From the NCBI RefSeq assembly GCF_964340395.1, contig NC_135550.1, positions 18,989,176 to 19,053,175 of the forward strand: a stretch of 64,000 bases of DNA. Reading direction: 5' to 3'. The notes under the pieces were generated by a model. That model had not been told where the DNA came from and did no database searches. It saw nothing but the letters and a program-made list of their open reading frames with translations. The position numbers and the translations under genes are program-made. This document shows, one piece after another, positions 1 through 27,600 of the stretch (position 1 is its first letter; the number at the start of each line of letters is the position of its first letter). The stretch comes from Glandiceps talaboti. Its lineage: Eukaryota > Hemichordata > Enteropneusta > Spengelidae.

Positions 1-339
1 TCATAACATTACACATTTTAAAAAGGTTTTAAGAGAGTTGTTCATAGTTCTACATGTAATCAGTATACACAATTGTAAACAATAGAAAAGTTCAGACTGT
101 GCTAATAGATATATATGTGAACTATACACAACATTCCATAATTTTACACGATAAGGTTTTAAGTTTAAAAAATCTTGAGTGATAATATCGTAATTTGATT
201 CATATCATGGAAAAGCATTTCACATATTGATAAACACTTAAGTGTAATAATGCAGATATATGTCCTTGTGCCAAAGAGCTGATTATAAAACTATATATGT
301 GGGAGATAGTGTTATTATGTAGTTTAACTTGCACGCATG

Positions 340-418
<79 letters not shown>

Positions 419-507
419 ACATACACACACACACACACAATGATAACTTGATTGTGTCAGCTAGTTCATATCAGACTTTATGATGTATGGTTTTACTTTT
501 AATATAG
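1..507. other. Presumed CCDC167 intron or upstream sequence
   Basis: No coding exon is seen here. The AG at 506-507 is the acceptor of the first visible CCDC167 exon, so this stretch is probably the intron before it. The first coding exon (roughly the first 13-15 residues in the human protein) is not recognisable and probably lies left of the window. The only structure is a CA microsatellite at about 331-439. Confidence 0.55.
331..439. repeat. (AC)n microsatellite
   Basis: Nearly pure AC dinucleotides, starting with ACGC variants and ending with ATAC variants. Long Cys/Val reading frames over it on the minus strand are artefacts of the repeat. Confidence 0.95.
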
Positions 508-1885
508 ATTGAAAATCTAGAAGATAACCTCAGAAGATTTCAGGATAGGCTTGATGGAGTGGAAAGGTCTTTAAGAACTGGTCGCCTTTCAGAAAAACAA
601 AGGTAAAAAAAACACATAAAAGTTTTCCTCCCTCACACCACCTCACCTCTGCTGTTGTCAACCATTCTCCTCTTTGACTGCTGGGTGTACAATAGAGGTA
701 TATCTGTCATCCAACCCTTGACAACTGTTATTATAGTGATATACTACTAGAATCGACACACAGCATTGCATCGCTCTGACAATAGCATGTGATCTAAGAC
801 TTTACCTTACATTTCCACACATTTTGAAAATCATCTAACAACAATATAGCAATATTGACCCAAAAGTGAATCTCCAAGGTCTATGATTATAGCAACTTGT
901 TCCAATTGCATTTATTATTTACGTGTGAAAACCATGTTGCATATCATGATAGACTTCAGGGGTGAACAAATCATTTTGTGAACTGTGGTCCCCGGAAAAG
1001 TGCCTTAAAAAAATCCAGTGCTGTAAGAATTAGTGGTCCCAGGTCCCGCTAATGTGAAACATTAAATCTTGCATATGCATCTGTATATTCAGCTGACTTT
1101 TTAACATAGTTATTAACAGTAAGGTACTGGTCCGACAGACCAGGACAAGGTAAAATTTGTGTGGTCCAACCAAAAAAATCGCTAGTCTCGGACCCAGGAC
1201 CAGTGGATTTGTTCACCCCTGGACTTTATAAATGAATATAACATAAACTCATTTAACTATAACACTAATTTTTTGTATTTAATATGATATGCTCATATAA
1301 TGATCATTCTGTCAACTATATAAATTGTTTGCACAGAGAGCTGCTCCTAGAAGAAGAGGAAGATTTGCACAAATCAATTCTTGAAAATGGTAAGATGAAT
1401 GTTAGTATTGCACATAAGAACAAAAATACCCTTTACTTAAAATAATTAAGGTACTTTCCCCAGGTGACAGTGCTAGGTTTCCTTTAGTATTTTGATGTGT
1501 GTATCGTTATCTCAGTAAACAGGTACATAGGGTTGGAACTTCATGTTTACCATCATGTTTTTACATTGCATTGATCGTAATGGTGTTGTGACCACTACAG
1601 TTTTCATCATGGTTTACATCATATAAGTACTTGGGGCTTGGCTTTGACTGTAAACTAAATTGGCAACACCATATTGATATTGTCCGGAAAGAGCGATGTT
1701 CATTTATTGAGCTTGTGCGACATTGAGCGATGATCCTTAACACCACTGCAATGTTAAATGTCATTCTTTTCCTACTTACAGAGAAAGACTTAAAAACTTT
1801 GAGAGCTGAAAACAGGAAGAGTATGTTGATGTCTGTCTTTATTCTTGCCTTTATGGTTGGAATTTATTTTGCATGGACACGTTAG
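508..1885 (+). CDS. CCDC167: CCDC167, coiled-coil domain-containing protein 167 (5' partial)
   Basis: Three exons join in frame: 508-602, 1337-1389 and 1782-1885 (stop TAG 1883-1885). All have GT-AG borders (donors at 603 and 1390; acceptors ending 1336 and 1781). The product begins IENLEDNLRRFQDRL, continues through a Glu/Lys/Leu-rich coiled coil, has LRAENRKSMLMS just before the membrane, then a single hydrophobic helix (about VFILAFMVGIYFAW) and ends in TR. From recall, human CCDC167 (97 aa) has the same order, with LRQENRKNMLLS before its C-terminal helix. This layout is a tail-anchored membrane protein; its molecular function is poorly known. The first coding exon is not visible. The neighbour downstream is unrelated. 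Identity rests on the juxtamembrane motif and architecture. Confidence 0.85.
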
Positions 1886-2504
1886 GATGTCTGTAATACC
1901 GGAGTACTATGAACCAGGAGTAAATGAGAGCACAGTCAGAAGTGTTCACAGAATAATTGACAAGAGCACTCGCCTATGACGGTGCTACATGCAAGACTTT
2001 GAGCAACTTATCCAATGCTGGTAATTGATTTATCAAGAAAATAATCACCATGACAGCTGCTACCATGTATTACTATGATACAGTAGTTTCTTCCACAAAC
2101 ACATCAGCAGGTCTGGTGTACACAAATGTACATGCATCAGAAAGGAATATAAATATTGCTTTTACTACACGCAAACCAAGTTGTGCACATTCCAACAAAA
2201 CAAATGTGGGATTTACACCCCAGTTGCTCCACGTCATAACAATGCATGTCTACGACATTGATTCTGCAGTGCTCAAATACTTGTGACAGAAGGGTTCTGC
2301 CAATACTCATCTATGGCCTCATAGTAACAGGGCCCCTTGTGTCACTCGTATTTTGCTCAAGCTGAATGACAAAAATACTGGGAAATAATATATTAACAAA
2401 ACAAAGTAGATTCTTTTTATTATTGTTGTTTCAGACGTACTGAGTCAGCATTCTTGAATTCTTTATGCAGTCAGCCAGTGAATTCAAGCTAAATACATGT
2501 TTTT

Positions 2505-4360
2505 AGTCCCACGAAGGGGTACTATTACAATAGGTCCATCCATGTGTCTGTCTGTCTGTCCGTAATACATCATTTCTCAGATGTGCAATATCTGATTTTT
2601 ATTCAAACCTGGCTTAAAGGTGACATATGATATGAGACATATGCAAATTTGACCTATTAAAAATCAATATTTACAGCACAACTCAAAGAACTGTAATGTA
2701 TAGTTCAAGACATTACCTTTGATCTTTAACCTTCAATGTCAGTTATCAAAATCAAGCTATCTCTTGCATGTAGCAGACACTTTATAGCATTTATGTATGG
2801 TCAATTTCTATTAAATCATGGTTACAAGTAATATACATTGTAGAAGAAAAGTAACATAACCAAGGATTACTTTTAATGCTCATATCACATTGTACTGAAT
2901 AGTGGTCATATTTGGAGTAAAAAATCTATATATTACTTTACCACTTAACTCGAAAAATTTAATACATAGAGACTCCATTCAACTGTCTATATAAACCCAA
3001 TATAATCACATACAAGCAATCTTGTATGACAGTGACCTTTGAGCTCTTCCTTCATGGCCAAAATTGAGCTCTTTCTTGTATATTGCATACTCTGTAGCAT
3101 TTATGTGGGGGCCAATTTCATTTAAAATCATTTCTGAAGGTAGTTACAGTACAAGAGAAACATACACGGCCATGCATTACATTGCTCATATCATTTTTTA
3201 CTGAATGGTTGCCGTATTTATTAGTGAACAATCAGAGATTTACCACTTAACTCAAAAATGTTAATATATTGAAATTTCATTCAAGTGTCTACTCCTACAT
3301 AATCAGGTGTAAACTTTCTATTGAGACCTCCAGGATCGATTATCAATATCCAGCTCTTTCCTGCATATCACAAGCACTTTGTATTATCTATTTGTTGCCA
3401 CCAATTTCTTTTACACCATGTCACCATTTCAGTCACATAGAAGTAAAGTATATGATGGGGACTGTGTCTTCTGTGAAGATATTGTAATTAGAAGAGGTGA
3501 AAGTGAAAAGTGTAATGAATTCAGAAAAAGCTGCAAGTCTAAAAGCTATCATCTTCTCAGCTTATGTTGCATGCAATCCTATATCAAGTACATGACTTTG
3601 TTATGATTGAGAATATCCTATGAGCTGATTGGTCACTGTATAGAATGATTACATATGTCAGATGGATTGATAAGTCAAATGAAGTGATTATATAAATGAA
3701 AGACAATGTTGCCTTCATAATGAATTGTAAGACAGATAGCAGAAACCACTTATGTCTATGTTTGACCTATTGAAATAGTGACTTTTAACCTTGATCCCTT
3801 ACATGTACCAAACAACTGAAGTGTGATAAGTTACATGAAATTCAGTACATTTAAACATACCAGTATTCAGATAAAGGCTTTCTCGGGTATGGCTAACTGA
3901 ACTGATTATAATTGTTCTGATTTCCATTATAATTTTTAGTTTTCATTGTCACACAGATCTTTGATGTGTGACTTTAGTAATCTTAGATTGACTGTAACAT
4001 ATTTTATCATGAAAATTGAAATTGATATTTTATTTGTATTTTATATAAGATCGATTGTGCTCAGGTATAAAGAACAAGAAGGATACATACATGCATTAAT
4101 TTTAGTGCTCATATAACTTTTTTGCTGAATGGCAGCCCTATTTGGTGTAAAAATCAACAATTTGTATAACAGCTCTGGAAACATACAAGATTTAGAAACT
4201 TCATTCAAGTGTCCACTCCTGTAGTATAAGGTCTTACCTTTGATATGACCTTTCAGTTATTATCTTTATATTTGACCCTGAACTTTACCTCCATAGTCAA
4301 AATTTAACAAAACAGATCAATTTTATCTCGTATACGTCACACAGAAGTAAAGCATTTGTA
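2505..4360. repeat. Dispersed repeat with internal iterations of roughly 300-350 bp
   Basis: Begins with a 'tagtcccacgaaggggtac' segment and a short GTCT run, then a module recurring several times with divergence. Recognisable parts are 'gctcatatca', 'ttaccacttaactc', 'agactccattcaa' and 'gcatttatgt'. Related pieces occur at about 39780-40140, 43480-43800, 44400-44700, 50690-51460, 52920-52980, 54370-54620 and 61190-61440, mostly in GCN2 introns. No protein remnant is visible, so it looks like a non-autonomous or fossil element. Confidence 0.6.
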
Positions 4361-5177
4361 GGGATGTTTTTAGGAAGACTTGTTGATGTCATGAAATCAT
4401 TAAATCTGTTATGGTGTACCTCACACCTACGTGTTAATGACACTAACTTTAATTGTGCTATAATGCCATTGGTGCCAATGTAACTCTATGTGTGGCAGGC
4501 AGCATAATGTAGATTAGTGATAATCACTTTTCTGCGACTCCATAAAGAAATGCAACTAAAATATAAAACCAGCCTCACCTTTGCTTCCTTTAAAAGTCGA
4601 GATTTATTGGTCGATTTTCACCCCAATTTACAAAACAATATTGTATACCTTATTGACAATACTATTGCCCACTTTACCCAGTATTTATACAAAGAATGAT
4701 TTTTTACAGGAAATTAAAACACAACTGAAACCCGCAAGCAAAGTTTCCAATTTTCAATACTGCATTCATCTTCGCTTTGAAATAAATGTCTTTTTTTTTA
4801 ATGAAAAATCAAATCAGAGAAATGCTCACACAATTCCATGTTTGCCATTTTACTTGAAGAAATGTATGTGAAATAATAAATATGAGGTATTTACTTATTC
4901 CATCTGGCTAGGCTCATACGTTTACACATTTCTAATATAAAGTGTCTTTCCCCAGTGAATGTTATAACTATAGTCCTGCACATTCATGACTCCCAACACA
5001 GCCCCATAACTGCGCATGCACAACAGCCCTATGTAATTTCCTCAACTCCCTGGTCAGTATTATTATAATCAATTATGGCCTAATTGCAAGCACACAGCAA
5101 TCTCAATTTATACAATTGGCCTAAATGATGCTATTAAAACAAATTTAATGGTGTAAACACACATTCACCTCCTCCCT

Positions 5178-5244
5178 CACACACACAAACACACACACAT
5201 ACACACATACACATACACACACACAAACAAACAAACACAAATAC

Positions 5245-5285
<41 letters not shown>
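5178..5285. repeat. (AC)n microsatellite
   Basis: AC dinucleotide tract with interspersed AAAC and ATAC variants. Confidence 0.93.
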
Positions 5286-5286
<1 letters not shown>

Positions 5287-5409
5287 CATACCTCCCCAAG
5301 ATGTGGAGAGTAAGACTTCCCTTGGATGTACATATACCCAACACGTGTAGGTGTATTTCAACTTGACTACATAATCATACACGTGTAAATGCAGTTTAAA
5401 AGTTTTATT

Positions 5410-6785
5410 TGACCACCCCTCCCTTGCCAACGCGGGGTAACTGATCGCTTTTCGTTATATGACGTACATGTTTGGTAAATTATTGAATTCATGACAGTTT
5501 GCACGGCCACGGGTATAGTCATAATTCACTTTCACAAATGTTTACATACTTTAAGATTTGTGAAGGACTATTGGCTAGTCAACTTTCGATCTTTCAAAAC
5601 TGTCAACAATATATGATACATAGCCCAACCAATCGCGTTCTCAAGTTGTCAATTGAATTTATTATCCCATAGCTACATCCTGGCTTCTGAAAGTCTTGAA
5701 TCGGCCGTTTTGGTTTTCGCTGGGTTGGTTTGGGTTTTGGAATCGTGTTTTATCGCACTCGCTGTTACATTGGTGATTTGGTTCTGTCATTGGATACTGA
5801 TAGGGTATTTTTTGAATAAGTCGCGATGTCGATTCAAAGTGTGGTGTGGCGTGTTGCTGATAAAAAAAATTCAAAGGCCTTGTCGTTGAAATGAAAGCTT
5901 ATAACATCGAAAAATAGGGTAGGGTAGCTGTGGAAAACAAAATTTGGCGATTTTTTTTGGTATACCCAAGAAATTTAGGACCCCCCCCCCCATGACAGCT
6001 GTACATATTCCCTTCTCAAGCTTTCCCCCTACCTTTCACTGTCAAGATGCTATTAAACTCCTTTTCAAATATATTTACCCTGTGTAGTCAATAATTATAA
6101 TTATGATAGTGCTAACCCGGGATCTTATAAAGTAGATGCAAGACAGTCAAGCAGTCCACACTGAGTCACGATAAAAAAATACCTGTCACTCATGCGAATA
6201 TCATATATGGGGGGGGGGGTCATCATGTTTTAGAATTAATTGATAGGGGGTCAGTCTGTTTTGGGTTTTACAGATAGTGACTTTTTGTCGGCCCGATTTA
6301 AGAATCCACCGCCGCCCCCCCCCCCCAGGCTGGAGAAACTGACCGGTCCCTTACATCGTATGTGGGTGGCGAGGTAAAATTCGGGCGGGGTAGAATTTAT
6401 TCTCGTGACGGCACTTCGAAACCAGCTCAGATAATTTATATTTGGTGTATATATGTGTTGATATTTTAGGCATCCTACATATCTCCTTGTTGTCACAATC
6501 GTTTCCATTGTCGTTTGTAATGAAATATTGACACCCCCCCCCCCCCGGCCTGCCGTAAATATGTGTTCGTTACTTAAAGCCAGTCTTTAAAATAAAACAA
6601 ATGCATAAAACACACATAAACTTATAGAAGTAAATCTGAATTGACACGGTGGTGTTTATTCATGCACAGCAAGGTATGAAAATCTACAGGTACTCAGCTA
6701 GATACAAGTTACAACATGTTATAGAGTACTTTATAGTTATGTCAATATGAATAAAAGTAATAACCAAGAACCAACCATACTGTCA
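5410..6785 (+). pseudogene. Decayed upstream duplicate of the FOLH1-like gene A promoter and exon 1
   Basis: This segment is a diverged direct copy of about 7780-9065, matching through 'ttggtaaattat', 'attggctagtcaactttga', 'tttattatcccatagctac' and the exon-1 core 'aagtcgcgatgtcgattca'. The exon-1 relic is at about 5640-5920. Compared with the intact copy it lacks a block of about 50 bp between 'ggaatcgtg' and 'tttatcgca'. That block holds the start codon and the first residues. The relic also has indels that break the frame near 5810-5880, and its donor region is lost ('gaaaaatagggtaggg' replaces the intact exon end). Homology continues into the intron-1 side with shared poly-C runs. It is a partial tandem duplication that did not stay functional as a coding exon; promoter activity is possible but unproven. 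Confidence 0.8.
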
Positions 6786-7779
6786 TTATTGTTAGTTTTG
6801 TATCGTGAAAACTTTTACCATATGCTATCATTTGGGGTCTCTTTCCAGTGCCTATGCCACACTATTTGTCAAACCAAATCAAATGACATCACATCAAATT
6901 AAATCATATCAAATCAATGATGTGTACGCCGGCAGAATACCTTCCCATAAAACTTCATGTTCTGAACATTAATCGATCTTGAACCTCGTTGTCATGATTT
7001 TAATCTTGCTCTGTTTCACAACTTACATCTACACTAAGGTCGGCTGTCCGCTCATAAATAAAACAAATATCTCCACCCATCTCACACATCTCAATAACCA
7101 GCAGACTGTCAGATGAGACATGGTCGGCTTTCTAGAATGTCATACTGTTACATCTGTTAGTCGAGACCGTGCTCAGTCGCCTGTTAGTACCAAGAGTGTA
7201 ATTCATAATTAGTCTCTTTGTATAGTTCACCATTTCGAGAACATTGGCAAAACGACACTGGCAAAACTATGGAAACAAGGACTCATATTAGACTAATACT
7301 TATACTTATCTCCAAAGGCGTGTGTTATAAATGGTGTGATTATAAATGGTACATTTGACATCATCGTCAGAAATCTGTGTGCGATATCGTGTCATGTTTC
7401 GCCAGACACCCTGGGCAGCGTGATATACATGACAGGCCCATATGGCAATACCCGTACTGTTGTAACCGTCCATATGTCAGTAGATTATTTTAGAACAGTT
7501 GACATCACTCATCCAGTATGCAGAGATGTGTTGGATGTCAGTTGGATGTATACTGTCTCGCAGGCCCAATGTTTACTGTAGTAAAGCTTTCTCAATTTTT
7601 TCTAGGAGTCAAGAAGACTAAAGGTGATTCGTGAGAGTTGCTATGCAACAAATTTACATGGCACAAATCAATCAATAATTTGACACTTATATTAGGCCTA
7701 TAAGGACACTGTCAAAGTTTTACTTACACCCTTTAGCTGTCAAAATGTTTTACTAAACCCCTCCCTTCCCCGGCTCCCT
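6786..7779. other. Spacer between the two copies of the duplicated exon-1 region
   Basis: AT-rich, with no splice-supported exon. An 81-codon open frame at 7336-7581 has no recognisable domain and no splice context, and I do not call it a gene. Confidence 0.5.
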
Positions 7780-8098
7780 TCCTAACGGAGAATGACTAAT
7801 TGCTTTTCGTTGTATGACATTGATGTTTGGTAAATTATCGAATTCATGACAGCTTGCATGAGTAAAATCATAATTCACTTTCACAAAGTTTACATACTTT
7901 AAAATTCCTGACTGGACATTGGCTAGTCAACTTTGAACTGTCAACAATGTATGTATGATTCATAACCAACCAATTACGTTCTTGTCAATTGAATTTATTA
8001 TCCCATAGCTACATCCTGGTATCTGAAAGTCTTAAATCAGCCGTTTTGATTTTCACTGGGTTGGTTTGGGTTTTGGAATCGTGTCTAAATATCCGAGT
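7780..8098 (+). promoter_or_regulatory. Presumed upstream region / 5' UTR of FOLH1-like gene A
   Basis: It lies directly upstream of the gene A start codon and is conserved with the duplicate at about 5410-5750, so it marks the boundary of a duplicated block. The frame of exon 1 is closed by TAA at 8033-8035, which supports ATG 8099 as the first possible start. No clear TATA box was identified. Confidence 0.45.
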
Positions 8099-22345
<14,247 letters not shown>

Positions 22346-24638
22346 TCACTGATTGGCTAACGTTCATCCAATGAAATTGGAGATTTATTAGTTAAAGTTA
22401 ATCCCATTTGACGTTTTTCAGTCGTTGTATAGTTTTAGTGCGGTCCTAAAGGATTACAGAGGATTGTAAACATTTATAATAAATCTTGTTTAGGGTAGTG
22501 AAAGCTGTATCAATCAGTATTTTTAGTATCCAATATTGGATACTAATTTACCTGTAGATAGATCTTGTGAAACAATTTTATCTGTTATAGTCCTTATATA
22601 GGTTTGTCATGGTATATAACATAGTCTGCTCTGGTATCTAACGTAGTCTGATAGTAAGAGTTGTTTACAATACAAATGATTACATCTCTTGGTGTATGAT
22701 TGTTGAATAAATGTACTTGTTTATCTAGACTTATTGGTCATTATGAAGTTTCGTTTGTCTGTTAATTAAAGGACTTGATATTACATACTCTATACGTGTG
22801 CTATGCTCAATTGAGATTGGTGAATGTCAATTATTTGATGTTAAATGTGTGGTATAACAGTTTGATGTTCATCTGCAAAGATTATGTATCATAATATGTC
22901 AATTATATGTATCACATGGTCTTCAGTTCAGACCACAGCTGCTAGCAGAATGACTGCAACACATGTCCCCAGTATTAGCCACAGTTAGAATTTAGACACT
23001 CTCAATCAATCAAATACTTATACATATTTGTCGTAAAAACATAGAAACCCAATGGCTATTGCTGACTAAGTTTCCTTTTTCGTTTCACGAAACGGCGGTT
23101 CTTCCCAGGTCATTGAGTAAAAATGCTTATAGAGTGAAATGAACAGGCAATAGTTAATACATGTCACAATTCTGTATGATAGTTATTGCTCAGAATTTTG
23201 CATTCCAACCAAGGAACAAAAGTACATGGTTTTTGCACTTATGGGAAGCATTGCGTGTACATCTGGTGTTTGTGTACTTGGAGACACTTGGTCGTAAAGA
23301 TTCACTGGTATGGGTATTGCCCCCGGACTTATTGGACACGTGCAATACAGAGTTACGTATCATAAACATTTAGTCATTACTATACAGTTAGATATACACA
23401 ATCGTCATCTACATATACCTGTCAACCTAGTCCAGTTACTATACAGTAGCGTTACGATTTATACCTGTGGTCAGACCACAGTTGGCATCCACACTGCTGT
23501 CAACCATACGTATCACGTGTGTTTTCCGAGTGCATGATGTCTTTCGGTGCCATGAATGATGACGTAGTGGATAGATAAGGTAACCAACAAGACCAACTTA
23601 AAGTTGCATAACGTTCATATGCAACCAATCAACGTAATCAAGGTTGTATACACCAGGTTCCCACGATTTCTTCCTTTACAAGGATTTAGAAGTCTAGCTA
23701 TGGAACGCCCATGGCATTGATACATATTGTGTGCCTCACCAATCGAATGCCGGAAGCCCTGAATATCCTCTTTTCTGTACGTGATTTCATACATTTCAAG
23801 TTAGATCTTTTTAAATTTTTTTCGCAGGCTTTCAAGACATAACTAAAGTTATTTCAAAATTTACGAATAGCGGGTATTGACTGAATAATCTGTTCGTCAG
23901 ATATATCCTTCCAAAAATATGATTGTCGCCGCCTTCCACAAGTATTTCGCAATCTCTCACCTCATATGTAACGTTGGCATAAGGGAGCTTTTATGTAATT
24001 ATGGTGGGGAGGGCTCTGTTAAAAATACATGGTCTGGCTTTTAAAGTATCAACCCAATTTCCTCTGAGTGACCCATTCAATCTGAAAAAGAATACTAGTA
24101 TTACTGGATATGGATTTTACAATAAGATGACTTTGACTACTCAGAGTCCGACGACACTTATGATGTATATTATTTATATTTATAACAGTGTTTCACTCTT
24201 GCCCACATAAGTCACAGGCTGGAATTATGACTAGGACAGCTCCGGCTTTATACACACTCAAAGGTTAACAAATGAGGAGGAAATCGTCCTATAAACGACA
24301 TTTCTATTAGTCCTTGTCGTTGAAAAAAAGTCGGCTTTGCACTCCTCTTGATGGTCAACCTAGCAAGCCGGATCCTGCAAGAGTTCTACTACACAAAGAC
24401 CCCTCCCCCCCGCACACAATGGCTTCGCATTGCCTGATCCATTTACTGAATTAACCCCCTCCCCTTGTAATTATCAAATGACCCCAGCCTTACGACGTTA
24501 TACTTATACGTCACATATCCGTTTGTATCCAGTATCAGTTGATAGGTTGGCACAGGTGGTCTGGTCTAATTCGGTGTCTTTCAACTTTTCTTGTATCCTT
24601 TTTTTACCTTGATCGGACGACCATAAAATCATCAAAGT
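22346..24638. other. Intergenic region between gene A and gene B
   Basis: Contains the presumed 3' UTR of gene A with two AATAAA signals (22478-22483 and 22706-22711) and, nearer 24638, the presumed promoter and 5' UTR of gene B. Short open frames near 23161, 24001 and 24430 show no family similarity. Confidence 0.6.
22478..22483 (+). terminator. Candidate polyadenylation signal of gene A (proximal)
   Basis: AATAAA 133 bp after the stop codon. A second AATAAA at 22706-22711 may be a distal alternative. Which is used cannot be told from sequence. Confidence 0.5.
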
Positions 24639-27600
24639 ATGGCATACTCACTTCTCGGTGGTAAACATCCACGGATGCGATTTTCAGTGTTTGTGATTAT
24701 TTTACTTATTGTTGGAATGGGTATTGGTTTACTTCTTGGTTACCTCGTAGCTTTCTCGATACATTACGAACCAGAAGTTACGTGTGGTGCAGCGTGTGAA
24801 GATGGTGATGAAAGGATCTCGCCTACACTAATATCGTCCATGGCAGCCGAAAACATACGAGGATTCTTAAGGTATATTCAGCATTACACAATTTGACTCC
24901 AAATGTTTTTGTCCATCGGTAAATTTATGATCTCAGAGTCCTTTAAACGGCAATTTCCGGTCTTTATGATATCTCTACTACAAAAAGAAACTGGTTTCCA
25001 CAACGCATTGTGCATGACATAAAATTCCCAACAACGTTGACGTACATCATCGCCACTTTGTTTCTTTATAAGTACCAATTATATATCTTTTCTAGCGAAG
25101 ATTGTGTAGTAATTAAAAAATATATATGACGTGTTATCGATGACTTGTGTTGGAGTACACAATGTTGCTTGAATAACATCTTCTTTTTTCTTTTTTAAAA
25201 AAAAAATCCTTTTTTATCTCATACAAAGGGACGTAGCAAGTAAACCTCATCTGGCCGGCACAGAAGAGGACCTGAACACAGCAGAATATATCCGTAACAC
25301 ATGGATAGAGCAAGGCTTAGACTCTGCCACTATATATCCATACGACGTTCTCCTCTCGTACCCAGATGATGTTAACCCAAACAAGGTATTCGAACTATTC
25401 AAACAATAACTTATCGTATTTTCGAAGCGCCAATAATTTACGATAGATAAGTCGCGAGTTGTATTTACACTTAATAAGCTTACACGATATTGTGATATCT
25501 TTACGACTTTTGACTGCTCATACTTCATTCACAAAGTGTGTACACAAACCGTCGAGTTCGTCTTCCACTGACCTTAAAGATATGATAATATATGTTTTCA
25601 TTTTACATAGGTGCAAATACTCAACAGTGATGGTTCAGTTAATTTTACATGTGCAGAAATTGAAGAAACTCTGCGGCCAGGGGATGAACACCCAAATATT
25701 GTCAAACAGTTCAATGCGTATTCAGCAAAAAAGATGGCCCAGGTAAGATTACGTCATTTGCTGGGATTAACTGCATATCTAATCAATGTAGGTCAAAGTT
25801 TGAACCAAGTCTGCCATGATTCAGCGTTGTCATATTTACTGACTCGTATGACGTCATAGCCTAATATCTAGTCGTGTGGGGCTTGTGACTATCGTCTTCC
25901 ATCACGGGAGACGATAAAATCCCCACATGAGTAGATACCAGGTAATGAGGTCAAGGGAAAATATTGTTTTATGTTAATAATTGCTTTTAAAAAAATGTTA
26001 CGAATAGCGTACGGTAACTAACCCGGGACTTCAATTGTCAAGATCTGTCCAGATCTGTAAAATTCCATTGACACATCACCTACACTACTTCATCATCCAT
26101 TTTTTGCTCTTTTTCACAGGGGGACTTAGTCTATGTGAATTATGCCAGAGTTGAAGACTTCGATACACTAGCCACAGTTGCTCCAGCTTTAAACCTTACC
26201 GGCAAATTGATGATTGCCCGGTATGGTAAACTATTCAGAGGAAACAAGGTAAAAACTGGGTATCACTGTGTTCACATTATAACACATTACTTAAACTCAA
26301 TTTCTTAGGAAAAGCAATTCTTCATATCAATCTGGTTAAACTTTGATGATCCGAAAGAGAAGGCCCGATTTGTTTTTGATTTACTCTATTTCACACCTAA
26401 TGTGCTTACCCGTTGCTCCGCTGTTCTCTTTTTGTTTGCCACACATCTTCTCGGTAGTGGGGGAATAAACTTATAATCATGAGATATCATGGAGTAGATA
26501 TCATTCATCTTTTCTTTTCTTCATTCCGCCAAGGAAAGTACGCGTCAGTGGTACATGGTCTATTAAAGGGGGCCTTGTCACTAAAGTTGAAGATGAGAGG
26601 TGAAAACACCCTTAGGTATTTTCAAGTATTTTCAGGCTGAATGAAGTATTTTCAGGCTGAATGAAGAACAATATTGGGGAATAAAACAGTCATACTTGCA
26701 CAAGTATTATTTATGAAAAATTGAGGAAGAGAAAATGCAACTTTAATTTTTATAAACGAATTTCGAGCACCACAGAACCAATGACGCAGCACACTAGCAC
26801 TTGTTGTTGTGAGTAGAACGACTAAAGCTATACATCCCATATTTTTTGTTCTTTTTGGATTGCGTATAGTATAAACACAATGAATAAATCAGGTAGCCCT
26901 TCATATACACCCCATTTTGATGTGTATAACAGTTTTTCTTACTCTTTAATTGTCGCAGATTTTCAAACATGGCACTTTAGAGGTTACTACTTGACGAGAC
27001 AATAGACGATTTATATGATGTGGTCTGATGCATGTGTGTGTCAAAAGACGCCACAGTAGAAGTAGTCTACTTCAAGTAGAATATAAATATGTAAAGTTGT
27101 CAAAACAAACATTTTAATCAGTTCCCCATGGATAGATATTTATCATTTAGTTATGATAAAACACAACCATTTTACATATCGTGATGCCTTGGGTCTCGTG
27201 AGACTGTCACTTTAGTCATAGCCCAGAGACTGTCACGGTCTTACTCGTATATCTTAAGCCTACCTTTCAAACAAAAGGTACGCTTGCGATACCGAGTGAC
27301 AAAACCCCATGACAAGCCTCGTTTTAGCCACCCACCCACCACTACGACCACCGCCGCCGCCGCCACCACCACCACCACCACCACCACCACCACCACCACC
27401 ACCACCACCACCATCACCACTACCACCACTTTTGTACTGTGTATCAACTTTGTATTTTTCTATGGAAAGTTTGGCACGATTCTCGCGCTTGTGTTTGCTC
27501 TAAAAATACACTACAGGTGCTTTATTTTCCTTATAATATATAAAGGGATATTTATACGAAATCTATACACAGTAGTAAAAGAGCATTGTCTACACAGTTC

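Larger units (their letters stand above)
1886..5409. other. Intergenic region after CCDC167
   Basis: Holds the presumed CCDC167 3' UTR (no convincing AATAAA seen), an internally iterated dispersed repeat (about 2505-4360) and a CA microsatellite (5178-5285). The short open frames here (such as those near 2050, 3269 and 4517) have no splice partners or recognisable similarity and are judged non-coding. Confidence 0.6.

Noticed and set aside
7336-7581. 81-codon open frame between the duplicated exon-1 copies
   Set aside because: No recognisable domain, no splice partner, and such lengths occur by chance in this window.
8066-8098. Upstream extension of gene A exon 1 from a TTG codon
   Set aside because: No ATG in this part of the frame; the first ATG is at 8099 and gives a normal type II anchor protein.
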